A stretch of 64,000 nt of DNA from an uncultured Clostridium sp. (GTDB taxonomy: Bacteria; Bacillota; Clostridia; Lachnospirales; Lachnospiraceae): positions 1 through 64,000 of the forward strand of contig UQMJ01000007.1 in the NCBI GenBank assembly GCA_900542035.1. Reading direction: 5' to 3'. Below are positions 49,384 through 58,231 of this stretch, in pieces; positions within the stretch are counted from its first letter, which is position 1, and every line of letters begins with the position of its first letter. A program made the position numbers and the translations under genes. The notes under the pieces are model-generated. The model saw nothing but the letters and a program-made list of their open reading frames with translations. It was not told where the DNA came from and ran no database searches.

Positions 49384-50204
49384 AGGATATTAGCTATCAG
49401 ATTTTAGATATATTAGAAAAATATGGTTCCGGACCGGATGGCATCCGAAAGGCATTGGGGACAGAAGAAGAACCGGAAGTGCTATACGCCCTGTCCCCGA
49501 TTCGGGAAAATTTACTGGAGTGGTATGATTGGAAGGAGAAAGGACGGCTTTTGCAGATCGGGGCAGACTACGGCGCCTTAACCGGTATGCTGGCAGGACG
49601 GCTGAACCAGATAGACGTGTGGGATCGGAAAGATGAGGATCTGGAAGTGGTAAAGCGCCGCTATCCCCAGGCGGAAAATGTGAATCTGTTAAAAGCGGTT
49701 TCCTTAGAAAGCCTGGAACCGGAGAGCTACGACTATATTTTTATTCCGGAACTTAAAAAGGACCTGCTGTTCGGATTGTCGGAAAACAGGCAGGACGAAG
49801 AAGCCGGACTAAAGGATTTGCTGCGTTTGTTAAAAAAACGGTTAAAGCCGGAAGGACAGCTAATCATTGCCGGATTTAACCGGATTGGCCTGCGGATTTT
49901 TGCAGGAGCAGAGCGGGAGGAAGAAACGGTATCCCTGACCTGGCGGATTTTAGATGGGATAACAAAAGAATGTATGGACGGCCACGAACCGGCGGTGTAT
50001 TATCCAGTACCGGATCACCGCCTTCCGACAGCGGTCTATTCCGACAGACGTCTTCCGGAAAAAGGCGAATTAAGCAACCTGTCTGTGGCCTATGATAAGC
50101 CTGGATTCCGGTATTTCAGCGAAGAAGCCGGATTTGACGAGCTTTTGCGGGAAGGACAATTTCCGCAGTTTGCAGATTCCTATCTGGTAATTTGGGAGAA
50201 ATGA
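49380..50204 (+). CDS. Class I SAM-dependent methyltransferase-like protein
   Basis: A 274-residue protein. The Rossmann core is GRLLQIGADYGALTGMLAGR (motif I, with GADYGAL in place of the usual GxGxG) and YDYIFIPELKKDLL, followed by LLKKRLKPEGQLIIAGFNR. The weakened motif I leaves SAM binding probable but unproven. It overlaps wzt by 4 bases and the giant glycosyltransferase by 4 bases. In O-antigen systems a methyltransferase can cap the chain end recognised by Wzt, which fits this order. Confidence 0.72.
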   Translation: MKDISYQILDILEKYGSGPDGIRKALGTEEEPEVLYALSPIRENLLEWYDWKEKGRLLQIGADYGALTGMLAGRLNQIDVWDRKDEDLEVVKRRYPQAENVNLLKAVSLESLEPESYDYIFIPELKKDLLFGLSENRQDEEAGLKDLLRLLKKRLKPEGQLIIAGFNRIGLRIFAGAEREEETVSLTWRILDGITKECMDGHEPAVYYPVPDHRLPTAVYSDRRLPEKGELSNLSVAYDKPGFRYFSEEAGFDELLREGQFPQFADSYLVIWEK

Positions 50205-53200
50205 TGAAAGAGACAATTTTTGTAAAATACAACCGGACCAGAAAAGAAGAGTTTCAGATCCGGACCAGTATCATTGAAGAAGAGGGAAAACGGTGGGTGG
50301 AAAAAACGGCGCTGACTGCGGCGGCATCCAGCCATATTCAGTCCCTGAAAGAGAAAAAAGAGCAGTTAAAGCAGTGTTATCAGAATATCGAGGCAGCCGA
50401 CGTGACGGTCAGTGCAGATGGCCGGACGGCCAGATTTCCGTTTATCAAAGGGGAAACTCTGGCGGAAATTCTGGGAAGACAGATTAAAAACGGCCAGGCG
50501 CCTGTCTGTGAGTTAAATGCTGCGATGGACAAAGTCTTTTCCGTGTCAGACGGCCAGATGCAGAGCTTTTTTGCAACTCCTGGATTTACAGAAGTATTTG
50601 GCGGGCAGCCGGAAGGATTCCAGTTTGCAGGAGATTCCTATCCAGTTACCAATTTAGACGGTATTTTTGAAAATATGATGGAGGACAAGGACGGCAAAAT
50701 CTGGGTCATTGACTATGAATGGGTCTTTGATTTCCCGATTCCTGCTGAGTTTGCCCGCTACCGGAATCTGGCTTACTTTTATTATAAATATGAAAAGCTG
50801 ATGGAATACGGCGATCTGACCGCCTTTTTAGCAGAGTTTGGCATCTGTCCGGAAGCGGCGGCTGTGTATGGCGATATGGAAAAATCCTTCCAGTCCTATG
50901 TTCATGGAGACAGCGACCAGGGATATTTAAAGCATTTTGAGCAGAGAATCGTTACCGGAGAAGAATTAAAGCAGAAGGATGCGGACTTAAATAAAGCCAT
51001 GGAGCGGATTGTAGTGCTTCAGGAGGAAGAGGAAGACCGCAATATTACCATTAAAAAAGATCAGGAAATCCTGCGCCTGACCAACAATCATGTGGCCAAC
51101 CTGGAGATTATCATCAAAGACCTGCGTCACGAGATTGACGAGATGGGAAAAACCATGACCTATTTAAATGGCCATGAAGCCTTGATTTACAAGGTTTACC
51201 GGAAACTGGCCAATGCGGTGCGCCGCCGTTTCCCAAAAGGAACCAGACGCCATAAAGTGTTAAAATACGCCATTGGAACGGTGCGCCATCCAGGTTATTA
51301 TGGACGGCTGTATGTGACCAGAGAGGGACGTAACCGGATAGAAGGAGATTTTAAGATCGGAGACGGCTATCGGGAAACCGGCAAACTGGTATTTCCAAAA
51401 GAGGAACAGCCGGAAGTTTCCATTATTATTCCGGTTTACAACCAGATTCACTATACCTATGCCTGCTTAAAGTCGATTTTAGAGCATACGCCGGACGTGA
51501 CTTATGAAATCATCATTGCAGACGACGTATCTACGGATGCGACGGCAGAGCTGCCTAAATTTGCGGAAAACCTGGTTATCAGCAGAAATCAGGAAAACCA
51601 GGGATTTTTAAGAAACTGCAACCAGGCGGCAAAAAAGGCCAGAGGCCGTTATATCATGTTTTTAAATAACGACACCCAGGTAACCGACGGATGGCTCAGT
51701 TCTCTGGTAACGTTGATTCAGTCTGATCCGACGATTGGTATGGTAGGCTCCAAGCTGGTTTATCCGGACGGACGTCTGCAGGAAGCAGGAGGAATTATCT
51801 GGAGCGACGGTTCCGGCTGGAATTACGGCCGTCTGGACAATCCGGACAAGGCAGAATACAACTATGTAAAAGACGTGGATTATATTTCCGGCGCTGCCAT
51901 TCTGCTTTCTCGGGCATTGTGGGATCAGATCGGCGGCTTTGACGACCGGTTTGCCCCTGCTTACTGTGAGGACTCTGACCTGGCATTTGAAGTCCGGAAA
52001 GCAGGTTACAGGGTAGTATATCAGCCTCTTTCCAAGGTCATTCATTTTGAAGGCGTTTCCAACGGAACCGATGTCAACGGCACTGGCTTAAAGCGGTACC
52101 AGGTGGAAAACAGCAGAAAGTTAAAAGAAAAATGGGCAGACGAGTTTAAGAAGCAGTCGGTAAATGACGGCAATCCAAACCCGTTCAGGGCAAGAGAGAG
52201 AAGCCAGAAAAAGCAGGTGGTGTTGATCGTGGATCACTACGTGCCTACCTTTGACAAGGACGCAGGTTCCAAGACCACGTATCAGTATATTAAGATGTTT
52301 CTGAAAAAGGGGTTTGCAGTCAAGTTTTTAGGAGACAACTTCCTTCATGAAGAGCCATATTCTACTACGCTGCAGCAGATGGGAGTGGAAATCCTTTACG
52401 GTCAGGAGTACCAGACCGGCATCTGGGACTGGCTGGAAAAAAATGGGGATGAAATTGATTTTGCCTACTTAAACCGGCCCCATATTGCCACTAAGTACGT
52501 AGACTTTATCAAAGACCACACCAATATCAAGGTCATTTATTATGGCCATGACCTTCACTTCCTGCGGCTAGGACGGGAATATGAACTGACCGGAGATATT
52601 AAGATAAAGCGGGAGGCGGACTATTGGCGGGCTATTGAACTTTCTATGATGCAGAAAGCGGCGGTTTCCTATTATCCGTCTTATATCGAAGAGCAGGCTA
52701 TCCACAAAATCAATCCGGAGATTCCGGTAAAAGCCATTACCGCGTATGTTTATGATAAGTTTTTAGACAAGATAGAAGAAGACTTTGAAAAGCGGGAAGG
52801 ACTGGTATTTGTGGGAGGATTTGCCCATCCGCCCAATGCAGACGCAGTATTGTGGTTTGCCAGAGAGATTTTCCCGCTGATTCGGGCACAGATTCCGGAT
52901 ATGAAGTTTTACGTAGTGGGATCCAAAGTGACCGACGAGATTAAAGGGCTGGAACAGCCTGGAAACGGCATTATCATAAAGGGATTTGTCAGTGATGAAG
53001 AACTGGAAGATATTTATCAGAAGTGCCGGATTGTTGTAGTTCCTCTCCGCTACGGCGCAGGGGTAAAAGGCAAAGTAGTAGAAGCCATTTACAACGGCGC
53101 GCCCATTGTGACCACGTCCATCGGCGCAGAGGGAATTCCGGATGTAGAAAAGACCCTGGAAATTGCAGACGGAGCAGAAGAATTTGCAGATAAAACCGTA

Positions 53201-53320
53201 AAATTATATCAGGATACCAAACGTTTAAAACAGTTGTCAGACAGTACACAGGACTATATCAAGGCTCATTTCAGCGTAGACGGAGCCTGGGATGTGATTA
53301 AGGAGGACTTTACCAGATGA
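50201..53320 (+). CDS. Giant modular glycosyltransferase (unassigned N-terminal domain, coiled coil, GT2, GT4)
   Basis: A 1039-residue protein. About 1-270 is an unassigned domain with SYPVTNLDG and KIWVIDYEW motifs, loosely like kinase-type acidic motifs. About 275-340 is a heptad-rich coiled coil. About 405-660 is a GT2 domain: EVSIIIPVYNQIHYTYACLKSIL, IIADDVSTDAT, MFLNNDTQV (DxD-like) and GGFDDRFAPAYCEDSDLA. About 670-1035 is a GT4-like domain with VFVGGFAHPPNADAVLWF and the nucleotide-sugar block YGAGVKGKVVEAIYNGAPIVTTSIGAEGI. It would add two kinds of residue to the same glycan. Start 50201 overlaps the previous stop as ATGA. Confidence 0.82.
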   Translation: MMKETIFVKYNRTRKEEFQIRTSIIEEEGKRWVEKTALTAAASSHIQSLKEKKEQLKQCYQNIEAADVTVSADGRTARFPFIKGETLAEILGRQIKNGQAPVCELNAAMDKVFSVSDGQMQSFFATPGFTEVFGGQPEGFQFAGDSYPVTNLDGIFENMMEDKDGKIWVIDYEWVFDFPIPAEFARYRNLAYFYYKYEKLMEYGDLTAFLAEFGICPEAAAVYGDMEKSFQSYVHGDSDQGYLKHFEQRIVTGEELKQKDADLNKAMERIVVLQEEEEDRNITIKKDQEILRLTNNHVANLEIIIKDLRHEIDEMGKTMTYLNGHEALIYKVYRKLANAVRRRFPKGTRRHKVLKYAIGTVRHPGYYGRLYVTREGRNRIEGDFKIGDGYRETGKLVFPKEEQPEVSIIIPVYNQIHYTYACLKSILEHTPDVTYEIIIADDVSTDATAELPKFAENLVISRNQENQGFLRNCNQAAKKARGRYIMFLNNDTQVTDGWLSSLVTLIQSDPTIGMVGSKLVYPDGRLQEAGGIIWSDGSGWNYGRLDNPDKAEYNYVKDVDYISGAAILLSRALWDQIGGFDDRFAPAYCEDSDLAFEVRKAGYRVVYQPLSKVIHFEGVSNGTDVNGTGLKRYQVENSRKLKEKWADEFKKQSVNDGNPNPFRARERSQKKQVVLIVDHYVPTFDKDAGSKTTYQYIKMFLKKGFAVKFLGDNFLHEEPYSTTLQQMGVEILYGQEYQTGIWDWLEKNGDEIDFAYLNRPHIATKYVDFIKDHTNIKVIYYGHDLHFLRLGREYELTGDIKIKREADYWRAIELSMMQKAAVSYYPSYIEEQAIHKINPEIPVKAITAYVYDKFLDKIEEDFEKREGLVFVGGFAHPPNADAVLWFAREIFPLIRAQIPDMKFYVVGSKVTDEIKGLEQPGNGIIIKGFVSDEELEDIYQKCRIVVVPLRYGAGVKGKVVEAIYNGAPIVTTSIGAEGIPDVEKTLEIADGAEEFADKTVKLYQDTKRLKQLSDSTQDYIKAHFSVDGAWDVIKEDFTR

Positions 53321-54372
53321 GTAAGCAGATATTGACGCCAGAAATGGAATATATAGTAAAAATTTTAGAAAAGCTGGTGAATATTCCCAGCCCCAGCGGA
53401 TTTACAAAAGAGATTATGGAAACCATTGAGAAAGAAGCGAAACGCTTCGGATTCTCTTCATTTTACAGCAAAAAGGGCGGCCTGATTATTGAAGTTCCCG
53501 CTGCCTGCGGCTGCGAAGAAAAAGAGACGTTAGGACTGACCGCCCACGGAGATACGTTAGGGGCTATGGTCCGTTCCATCAGTTCCCAGGGAACCCTTCG
53601 GTTTGTCAGCGTAGGCGGGTATATGATGGAATCTATCGAGGGAACTTACTGCAAGATCCACACCCGCACCGGAAAGACCTATACCGGAACCATTCTTACC
53701 ACAGCGCCTTCCGTACACACCTATGACGATGCCAGAACCATGGAAAGAAAGCTGAAAAATATGGAAATCCGCATTGACGAGCCGGTAAAAAACGAAGAAG
53801 ACGTAAAAGCCCTGGGAATCAGTGCAGGCGATTATATCAGCTTTGATCCCATGTTCCGCTATACCGAAAGCGGGTTTATTAATTCCCGCCATTTAGATGA
53901 TAAAGCTTCCGTAGCAGTGCTTCTGGCAGTATTAAAGTATTTATCTGAGACAGGAAAGCGTCCGGATCGTCCGGTAAAGATTGCCATCAGCAACTTCGAA
54001 GAGGTAGGATTTGGCGGTTCCTGGATTCCGGAAGACATCAGTGAATTTTTAGCAATCGATATGGGCGCCATCGGAGACGACTTAAATGGAGATGAATATA
54101 AAGTATCCATCTGCGCCATGGATTCTTCCGGCCCTTATGATTATGAGATGACCAACCGGCTGATCCGGATTGCAGAGGAAAAAGGACTGGACTATGCAGT
54201 AGACATTTTCCCGCATTACGGTTCCGACGTGTCTGCAGCGTTAAAGGGAGGCAACGACATCCGAGGCGCGCTGATTGGACAGGGCGTTCACGCTTCCCAT
54301 GGCACAGAAAGAACCCACATTAAGGGGTTAGAGCAGACGTACGAATTAGTAAAAGGATATTTAGGCGTGTAA
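53317..54372 (+). CDS. M42-family (glutamyl) aminopeptidase
   Basis: A 351-residue metallopeptidase. Zinc-site residues are visible in LTAHGDTLGAMV, SRHLDDKASVAVL (bridging Asp), ISNFEEVGFGG (catalytic Glu pair), LAIDMGAIGDD and VHASHGTERTH. The family forms dodecameric tetrahedral particles that trim peptides. It overlaps the giant glycosyltransferase by 4 bases, inside an operon otherwise for glycan synthesis, which is unusual. Confidence 0.87.
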   Translation: MSKQILTPEMEYIVKILEKLVNIPSPSGFTKEIMETIEKEAKRFGFSSFYSKKGGLIIEVPAACGCEEKETLGLTAHGDTLGAMVRSISSQGTLRFVSVGGYMMESIEGTYCKIHTRTGKTYTGTILTTAPSVHTYDDARTMERKLKNMEIRIDEPVKNEEDVKALGISAGDYISFDPMFRYTESGFINSRHLDDKASVAVLLAVLKYLSETGKRPDRPVKIAISNFEEVGFGGSWIPEDISEFLAIDMGAIGDDLNGDEYKVSICAMDSSGPYDYEMTNRLIRIAEEKGLDYAVDIFPHYGSDVSAALKGGNDIRGALIGQGVHASHGTERTHIKGLEQTYELVKGYLGV

Positions 54373-54405
54373 CATTCTTTACGGCAGATACAGGAGGACA
54401 AGAAG

Positions 54406-55113
54406 ATGCAGGCAATATTACTGGCAGGAGGCCTGGGAACCAGACTCCGCAGCGTAGTAAACGACCGGCCGAAACCCATGGCTCTGATTGAAGGACGTCC
54501 CTTTATGGAATACGTGGTTCACGAACTGTCCCGTCATGGAATTACCCATATTATTTTTGCAGTAGGCTATAAAGGATCCATGGTAGAGGAATATTTTGGA
54601 GACGGAAGCGCGTTTGGCGTGAAGGTTTCCTACGCCTATGAGGAAACGCTTCTTGGTACGGCAGGAGCGATTAAAAATGCCGGAAGATTCGTAGAGGACG
54701 ACAGCGTTTACGTGCTGAATGCAGACACGTTTTATCAGATTGATTATTCCCGACTTGCAGCCATGCAGCAGGAAAAGGGTCTGGATATGGCGTTGGTGCT
54801 TCGGGAAGTTCCCGACGTATCCCGCTATGGGGAAGCGGTGCTTTCGGATGGGATGCTGACTGGATTTAATGAAAAAAATCAGGAAAGCCGCCCTGGAACC
54901 ATCAACGGAGGAGTCTACCTGATCAGAAAGTCCTTGCTGGATCAGATACCGGAAGGAAAGGTTTCCCTGGAAAATGAAATGATACCAAAGTGGATGAACG
55001 AGGGGAAACGTCTGGGAGGTTTTGTCAATGACGGATATTTTATTGACATCGGGATTCCGGAAGCCTATTTCCAGTTTCAGGAAGATGTGAGAAAAGGAGT
55101 GGTCGTATGGTAA
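54406..55113 (+). CDS. hddC: D-glycero-alpha-D-manno-heptose-1-phosphate guanylyltransferase
   Basis: A 235-residue nucleotidyltransferase. The signature LLAGGLGTRLRSVVNDRPKPMALIEGRPF is the HddC type of the NTP_transferase family, followed by FAVGYKGSMVEEYFGDG, ETLLGTAGAIKNA and NADTF. It would make GDP-heptose from heptose-1-phosphate and GTP. hddA overlaps it by 7 bases. The base specificity (GTP) is inferred from the complete neighbouring gene set. Confidence 0.85.
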   Translation: MQAILLAGGLGTRLRSVVNDRPKPMALIEGRPFMEYVVHELSRHGITHIIFAVGYKGSMVEEYFGDGSAFGVKVSYAYEETLLGTAGAIKNAGRFVEDDSVYVLNADTFYQIDYSRLAAMQQEKGLDMALVLREVPDVSRYGEAVLSDGMLTGFNEKNQESRPGTINGGVYLIRKSLLDQIPEGKVSLENEMIPKWMNEGKRLGGFVNDGYFIDIGIPEAYFQFQEDVRKGVVVW

Positions 55114-56177
55114 TTCGAGGAAGAGCGCCTTTAAGAGTCAGCTTCGGAGGGGGCGGTACAGATGTGGCCCCATTCTGCGAGGAACAGGGCGGCGCCATTA
55201 TTGGAAGCACCATCAACAAATATGCGTATTGTTCCATTGTACCAAGAGAAGATGACCAGATTATCGCCCATTCCCTGGATTTTGATACAACGGTAAAATA
55301 CAACACAAAAGAAAATTATGTCTATGACGGCAAGCTGGATCTGGTAACCGCGGCGTTAAAGGCCATGGACATCCGGCAGGGCTGCGAGGTATATCTTCAG
55401 TGCGACGCGCCTCCAGGATCTGGTCTGGGAACGTCGTCTACGGTTATGGTGGCGCTTTTAACCGCCATGGCCCGTTGGAAAGGGGTAGAGTTAGACAGCT
55501 ATGCTTTGGCAGATCTGGCTTATCAGGTAGAACGTCTGGATTTGAAGATTGACGGCGGCTATCAGGATCAGTATGCGGCGGCGTTTGGCGGATTTAACTT
55601 TATCGAGTTTCATGGCCGCAACAATGTGGTCGTCAATCCGCTGCGGATAAAGAAAGACATTATCCATGAACTCCAGTACAATCTGCTTTTGTGCTATACC
55701 GGCAACATTCACGTTTCTGCCAATATTATCAAAGATCAGGTAAAAAATTACGAGAAAAAAGACGCGTTTGACGCCATGTGCGAGGTAAAGGCCCTGGCTT
55801 ACGCCATGAAGGACGAACTGTTAAAGGGAAATCTGTACAGCTTTGGAAAACTCCTGGATTATGGCTGGGAGAGCAAGAAGCGGATGAGCAGCAAGATTAC
55901 CAATCCTCAGATTGATGAACTGTACAACGAAGCCAAAAAAGCAGGAGCATTAGGCGGCAAACTTCTGGGAGCAGGCGGCGGCGGCTTCCTGTTAATGTTC
56001 TGTCCATATAACATCCGCCACGTAGTAGCAGCCCGCATGGAAGCGGCAGGCGGACAGGTAACAGACTGGAATTTTGAACTGAGGGGAGCGCAGAGTTGGA
56101 TTACCAACGAGGACCGGTGGCAGTACGATGCAGTCAAGGTCCATATGCCAAACGGAAATTATGAGTTTAAACTATAA
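55107..56177 (+). CDS. hddA: D-glycero-alpha-D-manno-heptose-7-phosphate kinase
   Basis: A 356-residue GHMP-superfamily kinase. It starts VIRGRAPLRVSFGGGGTDV (sugar site), has the ATP loop PPGSGLGTSSTVMVALL and the C-terminal GGKLLGAGGGGFLLMF motif. It would phosphorylate the 1-position of heptose-7-phosphate in the alpha configuration. AAGGAG precedes its start within hddC. Confidence 0.87.
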   Translation: MVIRGRAPLRVSFGGGGTDVAPFCEEQGGAIIGSTINKYAYCSIVPREDDQIIAHSLDFDTTVKYNTKENYVYDGKLDLVTAALKAMDIRQGCEVYLQCDAPPGSGLGTSSTVMVALLTAMARWKGVELDSYALADLAYQVERLDLKIDGGYQDQYAAAFGGFNFIEFHGRNNVVVNPLRIKKDIIHELQYNLLLCYTGNIHVSANIIKDQVKNYEKKDAFDAMCEVKALAYAMKDELLKGNLYSFGKLLDYGWESKKRMSSKITNPQIDELYNEAKKAGALGGKLLGAGGGGFLLMFCPYNIRHVVAARMEAAGGQVTDWNFELRGAQSWITNEDRWQYDAVKVHMPNGNYEFKL

Positions 56178-56784
56178 AAAGGAAAAGCGGCCGGTAATTT
56201 TTCTGGATCGGGACGGTACAATCAACGAAGAAGTCAATTATCTGCACCGGCCGGAGGATTTAAAAATCCTTCCTGGCGCGGCAGAAGCCATCAGCCGGTT
56301 TAACCAGGCCGGTTTCTGGGTCATTGTGGTTACCAATCAGGCAGGCATTGGACGGGGGTATTATACGGAGAAGGATCTGGAAATTTTAAATCAGTATTTC
56401 AATCAGGTTCTGGCAGAAAAAAATGCCCATATTGACGGCTTTTACTTCTGTCCCCACCATCCGGAGCATGGAATCGGAGAATATAAGAAAACTTGTGACT
56501 GCCGGAAACCTGGGATTGGAATGTTCCTTCAGGCAGAACGGGATTTCGCCATGGAAAAAGCCCATTCCTACATGATTGGCGACAAGCTGATTGACACCCA
56601 GGCCGGCCATCATTTCGGCGTTCCATCGATTCTGGTAGGCACTGGCTATGGAAAAGAGATTTTTGAGAACCAGTGCCAGGGCAGACGGACTACGAAAGAT
56701 TATGAGTATTACGCAGAAAACCTGATGGAAGCGGCAGACTGGATTTTTAAGGAGGAACGCCAATGGCATCCAAAGAATACGTAA
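56161..56784 (+). CDS. gmhB: D-glycero-D-manno-heptose-1,7-bisphosphate 7-phosphatase
   Basis: A 207-residue HAD-IIIA hydrolase. Motif I FLDRDGTIN (nucleophile and acid Asp), motif II VVTNQAGIGRG, the zinc loop CPHHPEH...CDCRKPG (Cys-x-His, Cys-x-Cys), and motif IV MIGDKLIDTQAG match GmhB. It overlaps hddA by 17 bases and gmhA by 22. It removes the 7-phosphate to leave heptose-1-phosphate for HddC. Confidence 0.88.
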   Translation: MSLNYKKEKRPVIFLDRDGTINEEVNYLHRPEDLKILPGAAEAISRFNQAGFWVIVVTNQAGIGRGYYTEKDLEILNQYFNQVLAEKNAHIDGFYFCPHHPEHGIGEYKKTCDCRKPGIGMFLQAERDFAMEKAHSYMIGDKLIDTQAGHHFGVPSILVGTGYGKEIFENQCQGRRTTKDYEYYAENLMEAADWIFKEERQWHPKNT

Positions 56785-57434
56785 CCTTATTGACAGAACG
56801 ATATCCCCAGTTGAAACCAATCGGGGATCAGATAGAGGCGGCTTACAAGATACTGGAAACCTGCTATGAGCAGGGCGGAAAACTTCTGATTGCCGGAAAC
56901 GGAGGAAGCTGCGCCGATGCAGAGCACATCGTAGGGGAACTGATGAAGGGATTTGTGAAACGCCGCAGAGTCAGCAAAGAAGAACAGGCTTTGCTGGAAC
57001 AGGCAGGAATGCAAATCAGCCAGGACAGCCAGCTGGAAGAAAACCTGGGAACAGAACTGGCAGAATGCCTTCAGGGAGGACTTCCGGCCATTGCGTTAAC
57101 CGGCCACAACGGTCTTTCTACGGCGTTTTTAAATGATGTAAACGGGGAAATGATATATGCCCAGCAGCTTTGGGGATATGCCAGACCGGAAGACGTATTT
57201 TTGGGGATTTCCACATCTGGAAATTCCAAAAATATTCTGTACGCTCTGGCTGCAGCCAGGGCAAAGGGGTTAAAAACAGTGGCATTAACCGGAAGAGACG
57301 GCGGAAAGCTGGCAAAATCAGCGGATGCGGCCATCATCGTGCCGGAGCAGGAAACCTATAAAATCCAGGAACTGCACCTTCCCATTTACCATGCCTTATG
57401 CCTGATGTTAGAAGAGCATTTTTTTGAGTTATAA
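56763..57434 (+). CDS. gmhA: Sedoheptulose-7-phosphate isomerase (SIS domain)
   Basis: A 223-residue isomerase turning sedoheptulose-7-phosphate into D-glycero-D-manno-heptose-7-phosphate. The SIS motifs are LLIAGNGGSCADAEHIVGELMKGF, ALTGHNGLSTAFLNDV and GISTSGNSKNI. An insert of about 40 residues lies between the first and second blocks (RRRVSKEEQALLEQAG...), seen in some GmhA relatives. It is the entry enzyme to the four-step GDP-heptose route with hddA, gmhB and hddC. Confidence 0.87.
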   Translation: MASKEYVTLLTERYPQLKPIGDQIEAAYKILETCYEQGGKLLIAGNGGSCADAEHIVGELMKGFVKRRRVSKEEQALLEQAGMQISQDSQLEENLGTELAECLQGGLPAIALTGHNGLSTAFLNDVNGEMIYAQQLWGYARPEDVFLGISTSGNSKNILYALAAARAKGLKTVALTGRDGGKLAKSADAAIIVPEQETYKIQELHLPIYHALCLMLEEHFFEL

Positions 57435-57448
57435 GATTAGGGGTTATT

Positions 57449-58231
57449 ATGAAAGAACACGTATTTGCAATCTGCGCCTATCAGGATTCGCCGTATCTGG
57501 AGGCCTGCATCCGCTCCTTAAAGATGCAGACCGTTCCGGCGGATATTATCCTGTGTACCTCTACGCCAAGCAGTTATATAGAGGGACTGGCAGAAAGCTA
57601 TGAGATTCCCGTCTTTGTCCGGAAAGGACAGAGCAATATCAGAGACGACTGGGAATTTGCCTGCCATATGGCAGACGCCCGATTGGTTACCATTGCCCAC
57701 CAGGACGATATGTACCATAAAACATATAAAGAAACCCTGCTTTCTTACGCAAGGAAGTATCCGGATATGACTATGTTTACGACCGATTACGTGCTGGTAA
57801 AGGAAAATGATCTGGCAGTCAGGGATAAGGTAAGGCTGGTAAAAAAGATTCTGCGTCTTCCCCTGCGGATTCCGGCTTTGAACCATATCACTGCGGTAAA
57901 ACGGGCGGCCCTTATTTTTGGAAATCCGATCTGCTGTCCGTCCTGTACGTACAATAAAGAGTTGATCGGAAGTCCTGTATTTGATTCCGGATTTCAATAC
58001 GCTTTAGACTGGGACACCTTTGATCGTCTGGCAAAATGGGAGGGACGGTTTATCTGTGCAGAACGTCCCCTTCTGTATTACCGGATCCATGAGGCCAACG
58101 CAACCAAGGCCTGTATGAAAGGGGATCGGAGAAGCAGGGAGGAAATGGAGATGTTTTCCCGTTTCTGGCCGGAACCCATTGTAACAGGAATCATGCATTT
58201 TTATAAAAGGGCGTACAAGGAATATGAGTAG
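57449..58231 (+). CDS. GT2-family glycosyltransferase
   Basis: A 260-residue GT-A fold enzyme. It starts FAICAYQDSPYLEACIRSLKMQTV, has the VTIAHQDDMYHK catalytic Asp pair, and later the YALDWDTFDRLAKWEGRF and YRIHEANATK blocks. It is a single-domain cytosolic enzyme that would add one sugar to the lipid-linked chain. It lies 14 bases after gmhA, so a heptosyl transfer is plausible but not proven. Its end overlaps the next gene by 8 bases. Confidence 0.83.
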   Translation: MKEHVFAICAYQDSPYLEACIRSLKMQTVPADIILCTSTPSSYIEGLAESYEIPVFVRKGQSNIRDDWEFACHMADARLVTIAHQDDMYHKTYKETLLSYARKYPDMTMFTTDYVLVKENDLAVRDKVRLVKKILRLPLRIPALNHITAVKRAALIFGNPICCPSCTYNKELIGSPVFDSGFQYALDWDTFDRLAKWEGRFICAERPLLYYRIHEANATKACMKGDRRSREEMEMFSRFWPEPIVTGIMHFYKRAYKEYE

